Part shown: piece after piece, positions 1 to 8,413 of the stretch | How positions within the stretch are numbered: the stretch's first letter is position 1 | Layout of the letters: the number at the start of each line of letters is the position of its first letter | Assembly: GCA_900316005.1 (NCBI GenBank) | Contig: ONBH01000002.1 | Location: forward strand, 1 to 64,000 | Origin: an uncultured Bacteroidales bacterium | GTDB lineage: Bacteria; Bacteroidota; Bacteroidia; Bacteroidales; Paludibacteraceae | DNA length: 64,000 nucleotides | Reading direction: 5' to 3' | Notes under the pieces: generated by a model | The model's database searches: none | Seen by the model: the letters and a program-made list of their open reading frames with translations, nothing else | Told to the model about the DNA's origin: nothing | Position numbers and translations under genes: made by a program

Positions 1-142
1 AACTAAAATTGAAAATGAGCCCGGTACAATACCGAACTCACTTTCAAAATCAAGTCAAATAGATTTAATAATCCGTCCAACTTTTTGGGGTCACCTCACC
101 TTGCCGTCTCTCTATTTTTTTAATGAATAATTAATATTAATA

Positions 143-346
143 ATGAAAATCTGTATTTTTTGTCTAAATAGTTGGTCAACTCAATGCCCGATGAGCCTCA
201 GTCGCTTGGGAATGGTATTGCAGCAAGCCGGCTATCAGAGCAAGCGCATCAATCACGGAAAGTTGCGCGGATGGGTAGTACGTGAACGGGATTCTGAGGA
301 GATAAATGCAAATCGAAAAAATTGGAGCAAAAGGGTGACAGGGTGA
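143..346 (+). pseudogene. possible C-terminal relic of a VirE/primase-type protein
   Basis: A 67-codon frame whose second half, from about residue 18 (SLSRLGMVLQQAGYQSKRIN...RGWVVRERDSEEI), resembles the small winged-helix-like tail that ends VirE/primase-helicase proteins of Bacteroidota ('LGRxLxxxGF...KR...RGYxVVxR'). The frame closes inside the GGGTGAC octamer array, and no homologous upstream part is present. The family assignment is from memory of that tail pattern and is weak; a chance open frame is the alternative. Confidence 0.25.
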
Positions 347-436
347 CGGGGTGACACCCTCATTTATAAACTCATACACATACGCGTGTGTGTATGTATT
401 TTAACGAAGGGGCGTCACCCCGTCACCCCGTCACCC
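333..436. repeat. octamer array forming a 23-bp inverted repeat
   Basis: The left arm is three GGGTGACN units (333-355). The right arm is GTCACCCC twice plus GTCACCC (414-436). The arms are complementary over 23 bp with a single mismatch. The 58-nt loop contains a second dyad, CATACACA (373-380) against TGTGTATG (389-396). In single strands or RNA this would fold as a long stem with an inner hairpin. Confidence 0.85.
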
Positions 437-469
437 GCACATTAATAAAAAGGGAAAAACACCGGACCG

Positions 470-524
470 GGATGTCCACGATGGGAATGTAATGCGAACG
501 AGATGCGAACGTAAATGACACGGA
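470..524. repeat. 11-bp degenerate tandem array
   Basis: Five consecutive 11-mers can be read: GGATGTCCACG, ATGGGAATGTA, ATGCGAACGAG, ATGCGAACGTA, AATGACACGGA. The two central units differ at one position. The same period recurs at 26514-26568, 48361-48404 and 48451-48516. Confidence 0.6.
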
Positions 525-683
525 AAAGGTTCCACCCGGGGAAATTGAAAATTGAATCTTCTGTTCTTATGGAGTAGCCAGGTCTGACCTTGTACGCAGA
601 TTCCGGCTCTGTAATTGATGCCTTCACCCTATCCGCCGAGCGGCTTCCTTCTACGGATGCCGTCGCCCCAATGTCATCGATTT

Positions 684-775
684 GCCCGCGAAAAATGCAA
701 ATTTTCATTCAATTTCGCGGCTTATCTAATGATTATGCCCGCGGAAAATACAAAATTTTCTTCGATTTCGCGGGC
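684..775. repeat. two adjacent ~40-bp hairpin repeats, 53-bp period
   Basis: Copy 1 runs from CCGCGAAA (686-693) to TTTCGCGG (713-720). Copy 2 runs from GCCCGCG (737-743) to CGCGGGC (769-775). Each copy is its own inverted repeat around an AT-rich middle (AAAATGCAAATTTTC / AAATACAAAATTTTC), and the copies are about 80% alike in direct orientation with a 16-nt spacer. Only two copies exist, so this is not a CRISPR. A partial relative of the AT core lies at the start of the relic frame near 147. Confidence 0.7.
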
Positions 776-1259
776 AATCTGTTACTTTGTTCCGCGTAAA
801 TCGTATGGAGGAAGGACCCGTTTCCACCGTTGGAATGATTTTGACAGACTGACCTTATCACTTGGGCATGATTTTTGTGGTAACACAAGCGGGGACCCCA
901 AGAATCTGTTTGTGAAATAAATAATTTTATGCAACAAAAGATTATATTTATTGCTTTCCCGGTTCTCATTTGTACGTATTATCTATTCATGTGAATCTGT
1001 AGTTGTAAATTTAAGATAAGAAATTAATTGTAAGCTTTCCCTTAAGAGAGTCTCACAATCCTTCAGTGGTAAAAGCTGTCATTCCAATATTTTTGATGCA
1101 AAATTGGTAAATTTTACCGATTTTTACAAGAAAAAAAGCAGTAATTTTGCAGCGGATTTTGAGAACGAACAACTGTGGAAACCATTGAAACACCCATCAC
1201 GGAGCGTTTGGCGGCTTTTTGTTCAAATTAGCGTTTTCCCCTGAAAATTTGAAAAAAGA

Positions 1260-1291
1260 TTTGCATACGTGAAAAAAATGTTGTATCTTTG
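1260..1291 (+). promoter_or_regulatory. Bacteroidota sigma-ABfr promoter for the surface-protein cluster
   Basis: TTTG (1260-1263) and TATCTTTG (1284-1291) are separated by 20 nt, the canonical Bacteroidota -33/-7 arrangement. No other promoter is visible before 8364, so it probably drives the three surface-protein genes at 1469-8316. Confidence 0.8.
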
Positions 1292-1468
1292 CACCGAATT
1301 TCAAAGTCATGATATAAAAGATGAACAGTAGGATTATTTGCTCGTATTATCAGCAAAATCAGCGCATTAACTATCCTACAATATATAAACTTTATTAACA
1401 ACAAACCGCTTGGGCAAATTAAACATGCGCTACTTTAATTCCGCCAACGGGTTGAATAATACTTTACT
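1292..1468 (+). promoter_or_regulatory. ~170-nt leader with a 25-codon frame
   Basis: From the promoter to the first gene there are about 170 nt. They contain an ATG-started frame of 25 codons (1321-1398) and, after it, a CCGCTTGGG / CCAACGGGT pair that could form an imperfect stem. The frame may be a leader peptide or chance. Confidence 0.35.
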
Positions 1469-3073
1469 ATGAAGAAGATGTACCCCCTATTGCTTGCACT
1501 CTTCTTGGCAAGTTGGAGCACCGTTTTGGCGGACAGGGTCAAGATAGGTGATATGTATTACACGCTGGATAGCATCAATCATACGGCAAATGTCCAACAG
1601 AATGCTTTTTCCAATAATCAAAGCTTTACCGATCTCGTTATACCGGATACCGTGAGCTATGACAGTATAAGCTATCGTGTGATCAGTATCGGGGAAAATG
1701 CCTTTAATCTTTGCCAATACCTGAAAACGGTCACTATGGGTAATAGTATTCAATCCATTGGTGACAGGGCTTTTAACGATTGTATCCGTCTGGAACGTAT
1801 CACCTTGTCCGATAGTCTCAAAACCATCGGTCTCAGTGCATTTTTTGAGTGCGTCAGTCTTACGCGGATAAAATTCCCGGCGGGTATCGAAAAAATAGAG
1901 GCGTCGACATTCAATTTGTGTTTTGCACTCGATTCAGTCGTCTTGCCCGAAGGACTGACAAACATCGGTTATGCGGCTTTCCAAAATTGCAATGCGCTCA
2001 AAACCCTTGTTTTGCCGTCTACCCTGACCCGTATTGACGACTTAGCCTTTTCGGCCACCGGTTTGCGTTCGGTATCCTGTCCGGTAGCAGTGCCGCCTAC
2101 GGTTTATACCAATACTTTTTATTACGGTATTAACCCATCCGCCATATTATATGTTCCGAAAGCGAGCATACCCCTTTATCAAGCGGCTAAAGTCTGGAAA
2201 CAGTTTCCGAATATCTGGCAGATGGAACCGTGCGAAGAAATCATCACGGACGACTATCTGGCTGTGACAAAAGGTGAAAACTATAACTGGCATGACCATA
2301 TGTTTACCAGTAGCGGCATCTACTATGACACGCTGACAACCCCGTATGGTTGCGATAGTATCTGCGTGCTTCACCTCACGGTGACGACGCTGCCGGTTTA
2401 TACCGTCATTGGCCTTGCTGAACACGGAAAGGTCGTAGGCAAAGGAACCTATGCCGCCGACATGACCGCCAAACTGACGGCCGTACCGGATGCGGGATTT
2501 GCGTTCCAAATCTGGTCGGATGGCGTAACCGACAACCCGCGCAGTTTTACAGTGACGCAGGACACGACCTTCCGCGCCTTGTTCCATACCCCCGATGTAG
2601 AGCAAACAGTGTCAATAGCGGGCAGCGGGACGAACGACGTGACAATCCGTTGGAGCAGTATCAGCGATGCCGCATACTACCTGCTGACCGTTTATCAGGA
2701 CGAAGACACCATCGTGACCTATACGATAGACACGAACGGCGACATCGTCGATTCCGCGTATTGCAGTCCGAATCGTATCCGTGCCCAAAAGGCAAATAGC
2801 GACAATGCTTCGGCCATATTGGCCATCCATATCGAGAATCTGATTCCCGGGCAAGTATATACCTACACGCTCGATGCCGTGGATGCCGACCGCCGTTGCA
2901 TCGGAGCGCAAGCGGGGCAGTTTACCACAGACGGTGACACCGCGATAGAAGATGTTACCGAGAACCGAGACCCCGAAATCCATAAACCTCAAAAACAGCT
3001 GCGTAACGGGCGACTCTATATTGTGATGCCGGACGGCACCACCTTTGATGCGCGAGGTATGATGATGGAATAA
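1469..3073 (+). CDS. exported leucine-rich-repeat (BspA-type) protein
   Basis: 534 residues with a clear signal peptide (1-21, ending SWSTVLA). Residues about 60-230 are BspA-type leucine-rich repeats (LRR_5 style: 'SIGDRAFNDCIRLERI', 'IGLSAFFECVSL', 'IGYAAFQNC'). About 320-357 is a divergent InlB B-repeat ('GFAFQIWSDGVTDNPRSF'). About 365-475 looks like an Fn3-type sandwich. The end has a tail 'RNGRLYIVMPDG...DARG', like the two genes downstream. BspA-type proteins are surface adhesins or binding proteins, and the tail suggests processing by an outer-membrane secretion system such as T9SS (inference). It is first of three co-oriented surface genes; the next starts 36 nt later. Confidence 0.85.
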   Translation: MKKMYPLLLALFLASWSTVLADRVKIGDMYYTLDSINHTANVQQNAFSNNQSFTDLVIPDTVSYDSISYRVISIGENAFNLCQYLKTVTMGNSIQSIGDRAFNDCIRLERITLSDSLKTIGLSAFFECVSLTRIKFPAGIEKIEASTFNLCFALDSVVLPEGLTNIGYAAFQNCNALKTLVLPSTLTRIDDLAFSATGLRSVSCPVAVPPTVYTNTFYYGINPSAILYVPKASIPLYQAAKVWKQFPNIWQMEPCEEIITDDYLAVTKGENYNWHDHMFTSSGIYYDTLTTPYGCDSICVLHLTVTTLPVYTVIGLAEHGKVVGKGTYAADMTAKLTAVPDAGFAFQIWSDGVTDNPRSFTVTQDTTFRALFHTPDVEQTVSIAGSGTNDVTIRWSSISDAAYYLLTVYQDEDTIVTYTIDTNGDIVDSAYCSPNRIRAQKANSDNASAILAIHIENLIPGQVYTYTLDAVDADRRCIGAQAGQFTTDGDTAIEDVTENRDPEIHKPQKQLRNGRLYIVMPDGTTFDARGMMME

Positions 3074-3109
3074 AAGCAAGTATTGTAACGATATAAAATC
3101 AACCAACCA

Positions 3110-5722
3110 ATGAAAAGGATCGTTCTATTATGCTCGTTAGCCGTTTTGGCTATTCTGAGCGGGATGGCTCAGTACATCGCATTGCCCTATTACATGGGTT
3201 TTGAAGAACAGGACTCGGTTGAGCTGACCAACTGGGTGCTGAATCCCGGTACACAGGCCGCTGCCTGCGGCGACCAATGGACGGTAGGCAATGCTATCGC
3301 CGAGGATGGTAGTCAGGCCTTGTATATCACGGACGGCACGCACGGCGCTGCCTATGGCAGTCAGCCTTGTACACAGTATGCCTATCGCGACATCCTGCTG
3401 CCTGCCGGTAGCTATAATCTCTCGTTTGATTGGTATTGCGTGGGTGGTCCCGATTCCTATCTGGCGATGGGTATGACCACGGCAAGCAACAATTATATAG
3501 CCGCTAATTCTTCAGAAGGAGAAATTGCCTCGCAAGTGCAACCCTTTATCCAGTCGTCTGCCTCGATGCTCTATGGCACGCGTTATTGGCAAAATGTGAG
3601 CGTTAGCCTGACCAGCAATGGTGTGCGCGTAATCCGTCTGTTTTTTGTATGGGTGAACAACAACACCAACGAGACGATTCATTCGGTAGGTGCCGTCATT
3701 GATAACATAGAGATAACGGCTACTACTTGCCCGCGTCCGACCAATCTGGCCTGCACTATGCTGAACTGCGACAGCCTGCAGGTCACGTGGGCCGGTGCCT
3801 CCGCGCAGTACGAACTGCAATACTGCCGGTCCGACCGCCGGATGTGGCATAGCCTAAACATCTCGCAGAGTGGAGTTAGTGGCAGCACACTGTTGGTGGG
3901 TCTGGAGGAGGCGTATTACAATTTCCGTGTGCGCGGTATCTGCACACCGGATACCTCGGCTTGGGCGTATCTGAATTGCTATCCGTTATTCTGCTCGGAC
4001 AATCGCTGCATCGACTTTACGGATTTGCAGAATAGCGCGATGGTAACCTGCACGTATAATTCGACTGGTTATAATGGATATACTACTAATCCGGAATGTG
4101 CTTATCAGCAAACAGGGATCATTGATAATGGATCAGATAAACCCAGTAGCCGTCATACCGTCAATCGGGATGTCACGGCAACAGACCCCCGTACGGGCGG
4201 CAACTTGCCGTTGATTCCCGATGGTGAATCGGCATCGGTGCGTTTGGGAAATTGGCTCATCGGTGCACAAGCAGAGAGTATCAGTTATTTAATGGGTGTA
4301 GATAGTAGTAATGCATTGGTGCAAATACAATATGCTTTCGTAACCGGAGGAGGGGGATCGGATGACGAAAGCTCGAATAATATGCCGCGATTGGTTATCG
4401 AAGTACTGAATGCCAACAAGCAACCCCTTACATCCACCTGCCTGCATTACGATATTTTGAATAATGGAATGTATCCGGATTGGCAATCCTACGGCACCGG
4501 TTCGGATAAGGTTGGTTATATACCATGGAGTGTAATCGGACTTAATTTGACGGACTACATCGGGCAGACGGTTCATATCCGTTTTACTACGTATGATTGT
4601 TCGCAGTCCGGGCACTACGGCTATGCCTATTTCACGCTTGATTGCCTGAAGAACACGACGGATATCCCTTGTGGGGATGATGATTTGGACCGGCTACAGG
4701 CACCTAATGGATATTATTACAGTTGGTACAAGCAAAGTGACCCTTCCCGTATCCTTAGCACAGGGCGTGAACTCACCATCGGCAGTCAGGATACCTCCAT
4801 CTACAAAGTCGATTGTAAAAATAAGTGGAATTATGGCTCCGACTGTCATTTTACGCTCACCGCTGACCCGAACATCCTGCTGCCCAAAGCTGAAGCCATG
4901 GTGATGAACCGGAGTTTTGATTCGATCCTTGTGGTGAACTTTGCTAACCTCAGTCACGCGGTGCGTATCAATCGGGTGACCGGACGCGAGATGCGAAGGG
5001 ATGATGAAGCCAATGTACTGGTATGGTGGGACTTTGGTGACGGTTCGCCGCGGGTTATGGACAAAAGTGCCGTTGTGACACACACCTTTGCTCCGCAGGC
5101 AGCAGACTATACCGTGACAGTCTATGCTTCGATGGATGGCGGTGATTGCGTGGATTCGCTTACGCTGACGATTGCCGGTGTCCGTAGAACGGTTGAAGTG
5201 CATACCGAGGCTGTCAACGGAGAGGTATTCGGCGGCGGTGTCTATCCCGAAGATACCACTATTGTCCTGTCCGTTTGGCCGGACGAGGGATATCAGTTCG
5301 TTTGTTGGAGCGATAGTGTGACGGACAATCCGCGTACCGTCCATGTCGTGTCCGATACGACCTTTATCGGGCTATGTGTCATCCGGTCGTTCCGCTTTGC
5401 TGCAACCAGTAGCGATACCCTACAAGGGGAGGTACTCGGTACCGAAGCCGGTGTCTATCCCTACGGCACGGAGATTCAGGTAGGAGCCTTTCCGAATTCG
5501 GGATACCGGTTCGTGAAATGGGATAATGATGTGACCGACAACCCCTACATCTTCCCGCTGACTGTCGATACCGAGCTCACGGCTATCTTTGAAATCGATA
5601 CCGGACTCGAAACCCTCGAATCCACTTCCGAGGCCGCTACGAAGGTGCTGATAAACGGCATCCTCTATATCCGCAAGGGTACTCAACGCTACAATGCCCA
5701 AGGCGTGCGCGTGAGTGAATAA
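3110..5722 (+). CDS. large exported modular protein (jelly-roll, Fn3, PKD, InlB B-repeats)
   Basis: 870 residues with a signal peptide (MKRIVLLCSLAVLAILSGMAQ). The N-terminal ~200 residues look like a lectin/'choice-of-anchor' jelly-roll domain. About 207-287 is Fn3-like ('LQVTWAGASAQYELQYC...YNFRVRGIC'). A second beta-sandwich spans about 300-520. A PKD domain with 'WWDFGDGSPR' is near residue 640. Two InlB B-type repeats are at about 694-757 and 761-828 ('CWSDSVTDNPR', 'KWDNDVTDNPY'). The tail from about 843 reads 'TKVLINGILYIRKG...YNAQG'. No catalytic site is recognisable; an adhesin or glycan-binding role is inference. It is paralogous to the next gene, 32 nt away. Confidence 0.8.
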   Translation: MKRIVLLCSLAVLAILSGMAQYIALPYYMGFEEQDSVELTNWVLNPGTQAAACGDQWTVGNAIAEDGSQALYITDGTHGAAYGSQPCTQYAYRDILLPAGSYNLSFDWYCVGGPDSYLAMGMTTASNNYIAANSSEGEIASQVQPFIQSSASMLYGTRYWQNVSVSLTSNGVRVIRLFFVWVNNNTNETIHSVGAVIDNIEITATTCPRPTNLACTMLNCDSLQVTWAGASAQYELQYCRSDRRMWHSLNISQSGVSGSTLLVGLEEAYYNFRVRGICTPDTSAWAYLNCYPLFCSDNRCIDFTDLQNSAMVTCTYNSTGYNGYTTNPECAYQQTGIIDNGSDKPSSRHTVNRDVTATDPRTGGNLPLIPDGESASVRLGNWLIGAQAESISYLMGVDSSNALVQIQYAFVTGGGGSDDESSNNMPRLVIEVLNANKQPLTSTCLHYDILNNGMYPDWQSYGTGSDKVGYIPWSVIGLNLTDYIGQTVHIRFTTYDCSQSGHYGYAYFTLDCLKNTTDIPCGDDDLDRLQAPNGYYYSWYKQSDPSRILSTGRELTIGSQDTSIYKVDCKNKWNYGSDCHFTLTADPNILLPKAEAMVMNRSFDSILVVNFANLSHAVRINRVTGREMRRDDEANVLVWWDFGDGSPRVMDKSAVVTHTFAPQAADYTVTVYASMDGGDCVDSLTLTIAGVRRTVEVHTEAVNGEVFGGGVYPEDTTIVLSVWPDEGYQFVCWSDSVTDNPRTVHVVSDTTFIGLCVIRSFRFAATSSDTLQGEVLGTEAGVYPYGTEIQVGAFPNSGYRFVKWDNDVTDNPYIFPLTVDTELTAIFEIDTGLETLESTSEAATKVLINGILYIRKGTQRYNAQGVRVSE

Positions 5723-5754
5723 ACAGATAGTAACCTTATAAATCCTTGGTAACA

Positions 5755-8316
5755 ATGAAAAAAGTATTGTTTTTTATGGCTTTGATGGTTGCGCAGGCTC
5801 TATCGGCGCAACAAATGACCTATTACTCCTGCGATTTTGAAGACCCGCAGGAGATGCAGAACTGGGTAATCAATGCCGGTTCGCGCGGACAGTCGAGTAC
5901 CAACAAGTGGTACGTTGGTGCAGCCGGCAGTTTCGGCATCAACTCCACCCGTGGCATGTATATCTCCACCGCCGCCGATACAACGGTTTGTCGCCACGAC
6001 GCTTCCAAGAGCGGCTATATCGTGGCTTACCGTCCGATGACTTTGGAGGCAGGTACTTATCATGTCGTTTTCGACTGGATAGGTACGGGCAATACCGCGG
6101 ATTCGTTGTATGTCTTCTGGGTGCCTGCTACGCAGAATACCAATTCCAACTATAGCACCTCTTCTCCTGTCGGCAAACCCGCATGGGTTCCGGAAGATGC
6201 CGTTCATGTGAGCGGCGGTTCCTTCTGGCAGAGTGCCTGCGGCGACATTATTTCGGATGGTACCGCCGGCAAACTGGTTATACTGTTCTATTACGCGCAG
6301 GGAACAAATCCGCTTTCCTCGTTTGCCATGGATGATATCGCTATCTTCCAAGGCGGATACGGTGCGCCGACAGGTGTGCATTATAATAGCAACAACTCGA
6401 CGCTTACCTGGAGCGGCTCTAACTCCTCTACCTATGACGTATTGGTACTCAACGAGGTGACAAAAGAATATTTGACCTATCCCGGCCTTTGCGCTACCTC
6501 TTGTTCGCTTGCCGGACAGATGAATGAGGGATACTACCATTTCTACGTACGCCGTACCTTTACGAACTACAAGCACAGTCCGTGGGTAATAGCCGACAAG
6601 TTTGTCTGGCTCAAAGGCACACGTTGTATCGATTATCTGGATCTGACTTCTGATAACTCCGGTGCTGCTCAGTGTTATTGGACACAGCAGAAGAGCTCTA
6701 CCCAAACCGTTCGGAATGCAGGCCAAAAGGATTATGGGTGTCAAGATGATAGAAGTCTGCATACCGTTCATTACGATCCTAACGAAACAGATTGGATAAC
6801 CGGTCATCAGTTAAAAACGGTTCCTGATGGTGAAATAGCATCCGTGCGTGTGGGGTCGCGGGTATATGCGTACAATAATTATCCTTCTGAGATAGAATAC
6901 GCTTACACCGTGTCGCCGGAAAAGAGTAATATGTTGGAAGTAAAATATGCCTGTGTATTGGATAATCCGGATCATTCGCAAGCGGAATCGCCCGAATTTA
7001 AATTGGAAATCCTACGCCAAGACGGTTCCGTTATTCCGTGTCCGCGATTGGATTATTACAGCGGATATGGTGAAACGCTAAATTGGCATCAAACCCAATT
7101 TGAAAATTATCCTGTTTTATGGAGTGATTGGCAGTCTGTATATGTCAATCTAAACAACTATATAGGAGAGACACTTACCATACGTATCTACGCCAGTCCT
7201 TGTTCTTTTGGGGGAATGCATTTCGGCTATGCATACTTCACAATCGGTTGTACGAGCGAAGAAACTCCGGATGTTTGCTCGTTTACCATCGACCACTTCC
7301 AAGCACCCGAAGGATATGAGTATAGTTGGTATCGGGCCGAAGAACCGGACTCTATCCTTGGTGATTCCTCCTATTTCGCCATTGATTTGCAAGACACCGC
7401 TATCTATCAGGTGGATTTAATCGCCACGACGCAGGGCAGGTGTGATGCAACCATGACCTTCAATCCCAATCCGATTGTTCCTATAGCGGAAGTCACCGGT
7501 AGTTATACCACGCAAAATGACAAATATACTGTCACCTTCCTCAACCGCTGTCGTGCGGCCCGTGTCAATCGCGTGACGGGACGCGAGATGCAAACCGAAA
7601 GTGCCACCCCGTTAACCGTACAATGGGATTTTGGCGACGGTTCGCCCGTTCTGGAGAGCAACGACTCGGTGGTGGTGCATACCTATCTGCATCGCGATGA
7701 AGATTATCAGGCCACAATCACGGTTTCGATAGATAGCGGAGCATGCGTGGATAGCTTTACGGTAACGCTTCCCCTGCACCGCATCGAGTACGAAGTGCGT
7801 ATCGAATCAGAACACGGATTGGCCGTTGGCGGCGGTATGTATCCGGCCGACACCACTATCCTTTTGTCCATTTGGCCGGACGATGGGTACCATTTCACCT
7901 GTTGGAACGATAGTGTGACGGACAATCCGCGCAGCGTGCATCTGGTGTCTGATACTTCGTTCACGGCACTGTTTGCCCCCAATAGCTATCAGTTCCTTGT
8001 TATGAGCAACGATTCCGCATTTGGCACCGTAGTTGGCACCTCGTCCGGTACCTATGACTACAATACACAAATAAGGGTAGGTGCCATGCCGAATCCCGGC
8101 TATATCTTCGTGCAATGGGACAACGGCGTAACCGACAATCCATATTCCTTCCCGCTCACCGCCGATAAGGCGCTAACGGCTATCTTCGAAACCGAGACCG
8201 GACTTGAAAACCCGAAATCCAATCCGGAATCCGCTACAAAGGTACTGATAAACGGCATTCTCTATATCCGTAGGGATGCTCTACTCTACAACGCACAAGG
8301 CCTGCGCGTAGAATAG
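5755..8316 (+). CDS. large exported modular protein, paralogue of the preceding gene
   Basis: 853 residues from ATG 5755 (an in-frame TTG at 5746 is less likely). Signal peptide MKKVLFFMALMVAQALSAQ. Domain order repeats the upstream neighbour: N-terminal jelly-roll ('YYSCDFEDPQEMQNWVINAG'), Fn3-like segment, second sandwich, 'LQAPEGYEYSWYRAEEPD' module, PKD ('VQWDFGDGSPVLES', near residue 620), two InlB B-type repeats and the tail 'TKVLINGILYIRRD...YNAQG'. The PKD-to-tail half is much closer to the neighbour than the N-terminal half, suggesting tandem duplication with a diverging binding region. It is the last gene before a hairpin terminator. Confidence 0.8.
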   Translation: MKKVLFFMALMVAQALSAQQMTYYSCDFEDPQEMQNWVINAGSRGQSSTNKWYVGAAGSFGINSTRGMYISTAADTTVCRHDASKSGYIVAYRPMTLEAGTYHVVFDWIGTGNTADSLYVFWVPATQNTNSNYSTSSPVGKPAWVPEDAVHVSGGSFWQSACGDIISDGTAGKLVILFYYAQGTNPLSSFAMDDIAIFQGGYGAPTGVHYNSNNSTLTWSGSNSSTYDVLVLNEVTKEYLTYPGLCATSCSLAGQMNEGYYHFYVRRTFTNYKHSPWVIADKFVWLKGTRCIDYLDLTSDNSGAAQCYWTQQKSSTQTVRNAGQKDYGCQDDRSLHTVHYDPNETDWITGHQLKTVPDGEIASVRVGSRVYAYNNYPSEIEYAYTVSPEKSNMLEVKYACVLDNPDHSQAESPEFKLEILRQDGSVIPCPRLDYYSGYGETLNWHQTQFENYPVLWSDWQSVYVNLNNYIGETLTIRIYASPCSFGGMHFGYAYFTIGCTSEETPDVCSFTIDHFQAPEGYEYSWYRAEEPDSILGDSSYFAIDLQDTAIYQVDLIATTQGRCDATMTFNPNPIVPIAEVTGSYTTQNDKYTVTFLNRCRAARVNRVTGREMQTESATPLTVQWDFGDGSPVLESNDSVVVHTYLHRDEDYQATITVSIDSGACVDSFTVTLPLHRIEYEVRIESEHGLAVGGGMYPADTTILLSIWPDDGYHFTCWNDSVTDNPRSVHLVSDTSFTALFAPNSYQFLVMSNDSAFGTVVGTSSGTYDYNTQIRVGAMPNPGYIFVQWDNGVTDNPYSFPLTADKALTAIFETETGLENPKSNPESATKVLINGILYIRRDALLYNAQGLRVE

Positions 8317-8326
8317 TGATGACCTG

Positions 8327-8363
8327 AAAAAAATCGCCATTTTGCACAAAATAGGCGATTTTT
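8327..8363. terminator. hairpin terminator, both directions
   Basis: AAAAATCGCC (8329-8338) pairs with GGCGATTTTT (8354-8363). Inside, ATTTT (8339-8343) pairs with AAAAT (8348-8352). The flanking A and T runs make it usable from either side. It closes the surface-protein cluster and overlaps the upstream edge of the ftsK promoter. Confidence 0.8.
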
Positions 8364-8395
8364 CTTGCGTATATCAAAAAAAAGTAGTATCTTTG
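8364..8395 (+). promoter_or_regulatory. promoter of ftsK
   Basis: CTTG (8364-8367, one mismatch to TTTG), 20 nt, then TATCTTTG (8388-8395). Its position rules out translation starts upstream of about 8400 and so fixes ATG 8414 as the ftsK start. Confidence 0.75.
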
Positions 8396-8413
8396 CACGC
8401 TAATTGTGTTGAT

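Larger units (their letters stand above)
1..1259. other. gene-poor, repeat-rich spacer
   Basis: No convincing intact gene lies in the first 1.26 kb; the short open frames on both strands have no recognisable family and overlap repeats. The stretch holds a possible gene relic (143-346), a large inverted octamer array (333-436), an 11-bp tandem array (470-524) and two adjacent hairpin repeats (684-775). Base composition drops to AT-rich after about 900, leading into the promoter of the first surface-protein gene. The mixture looks like decayed or accessory DNA. Confidence 0.6.

Noticed and set aside
684-775. Two-copy repeat as a minimal CRISPR
   Set aside because: Only two diverged copies with a 16-nt spacer and no cas genes; internal dyads explain it better.
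442-969. Several 60-100-codon frames on both strands in the first kilobase
   Set aside because: They overlap each other and the inverted repeats, have no promoter or conserved motif, and look like chance frames.
5800-6807. A 335-codon minus-strand frame inside the third surface-protein gene
   Set aside because: Shadow of a signal-bearing, domain-rich gene on the plus strand; no recognisable features of its own.
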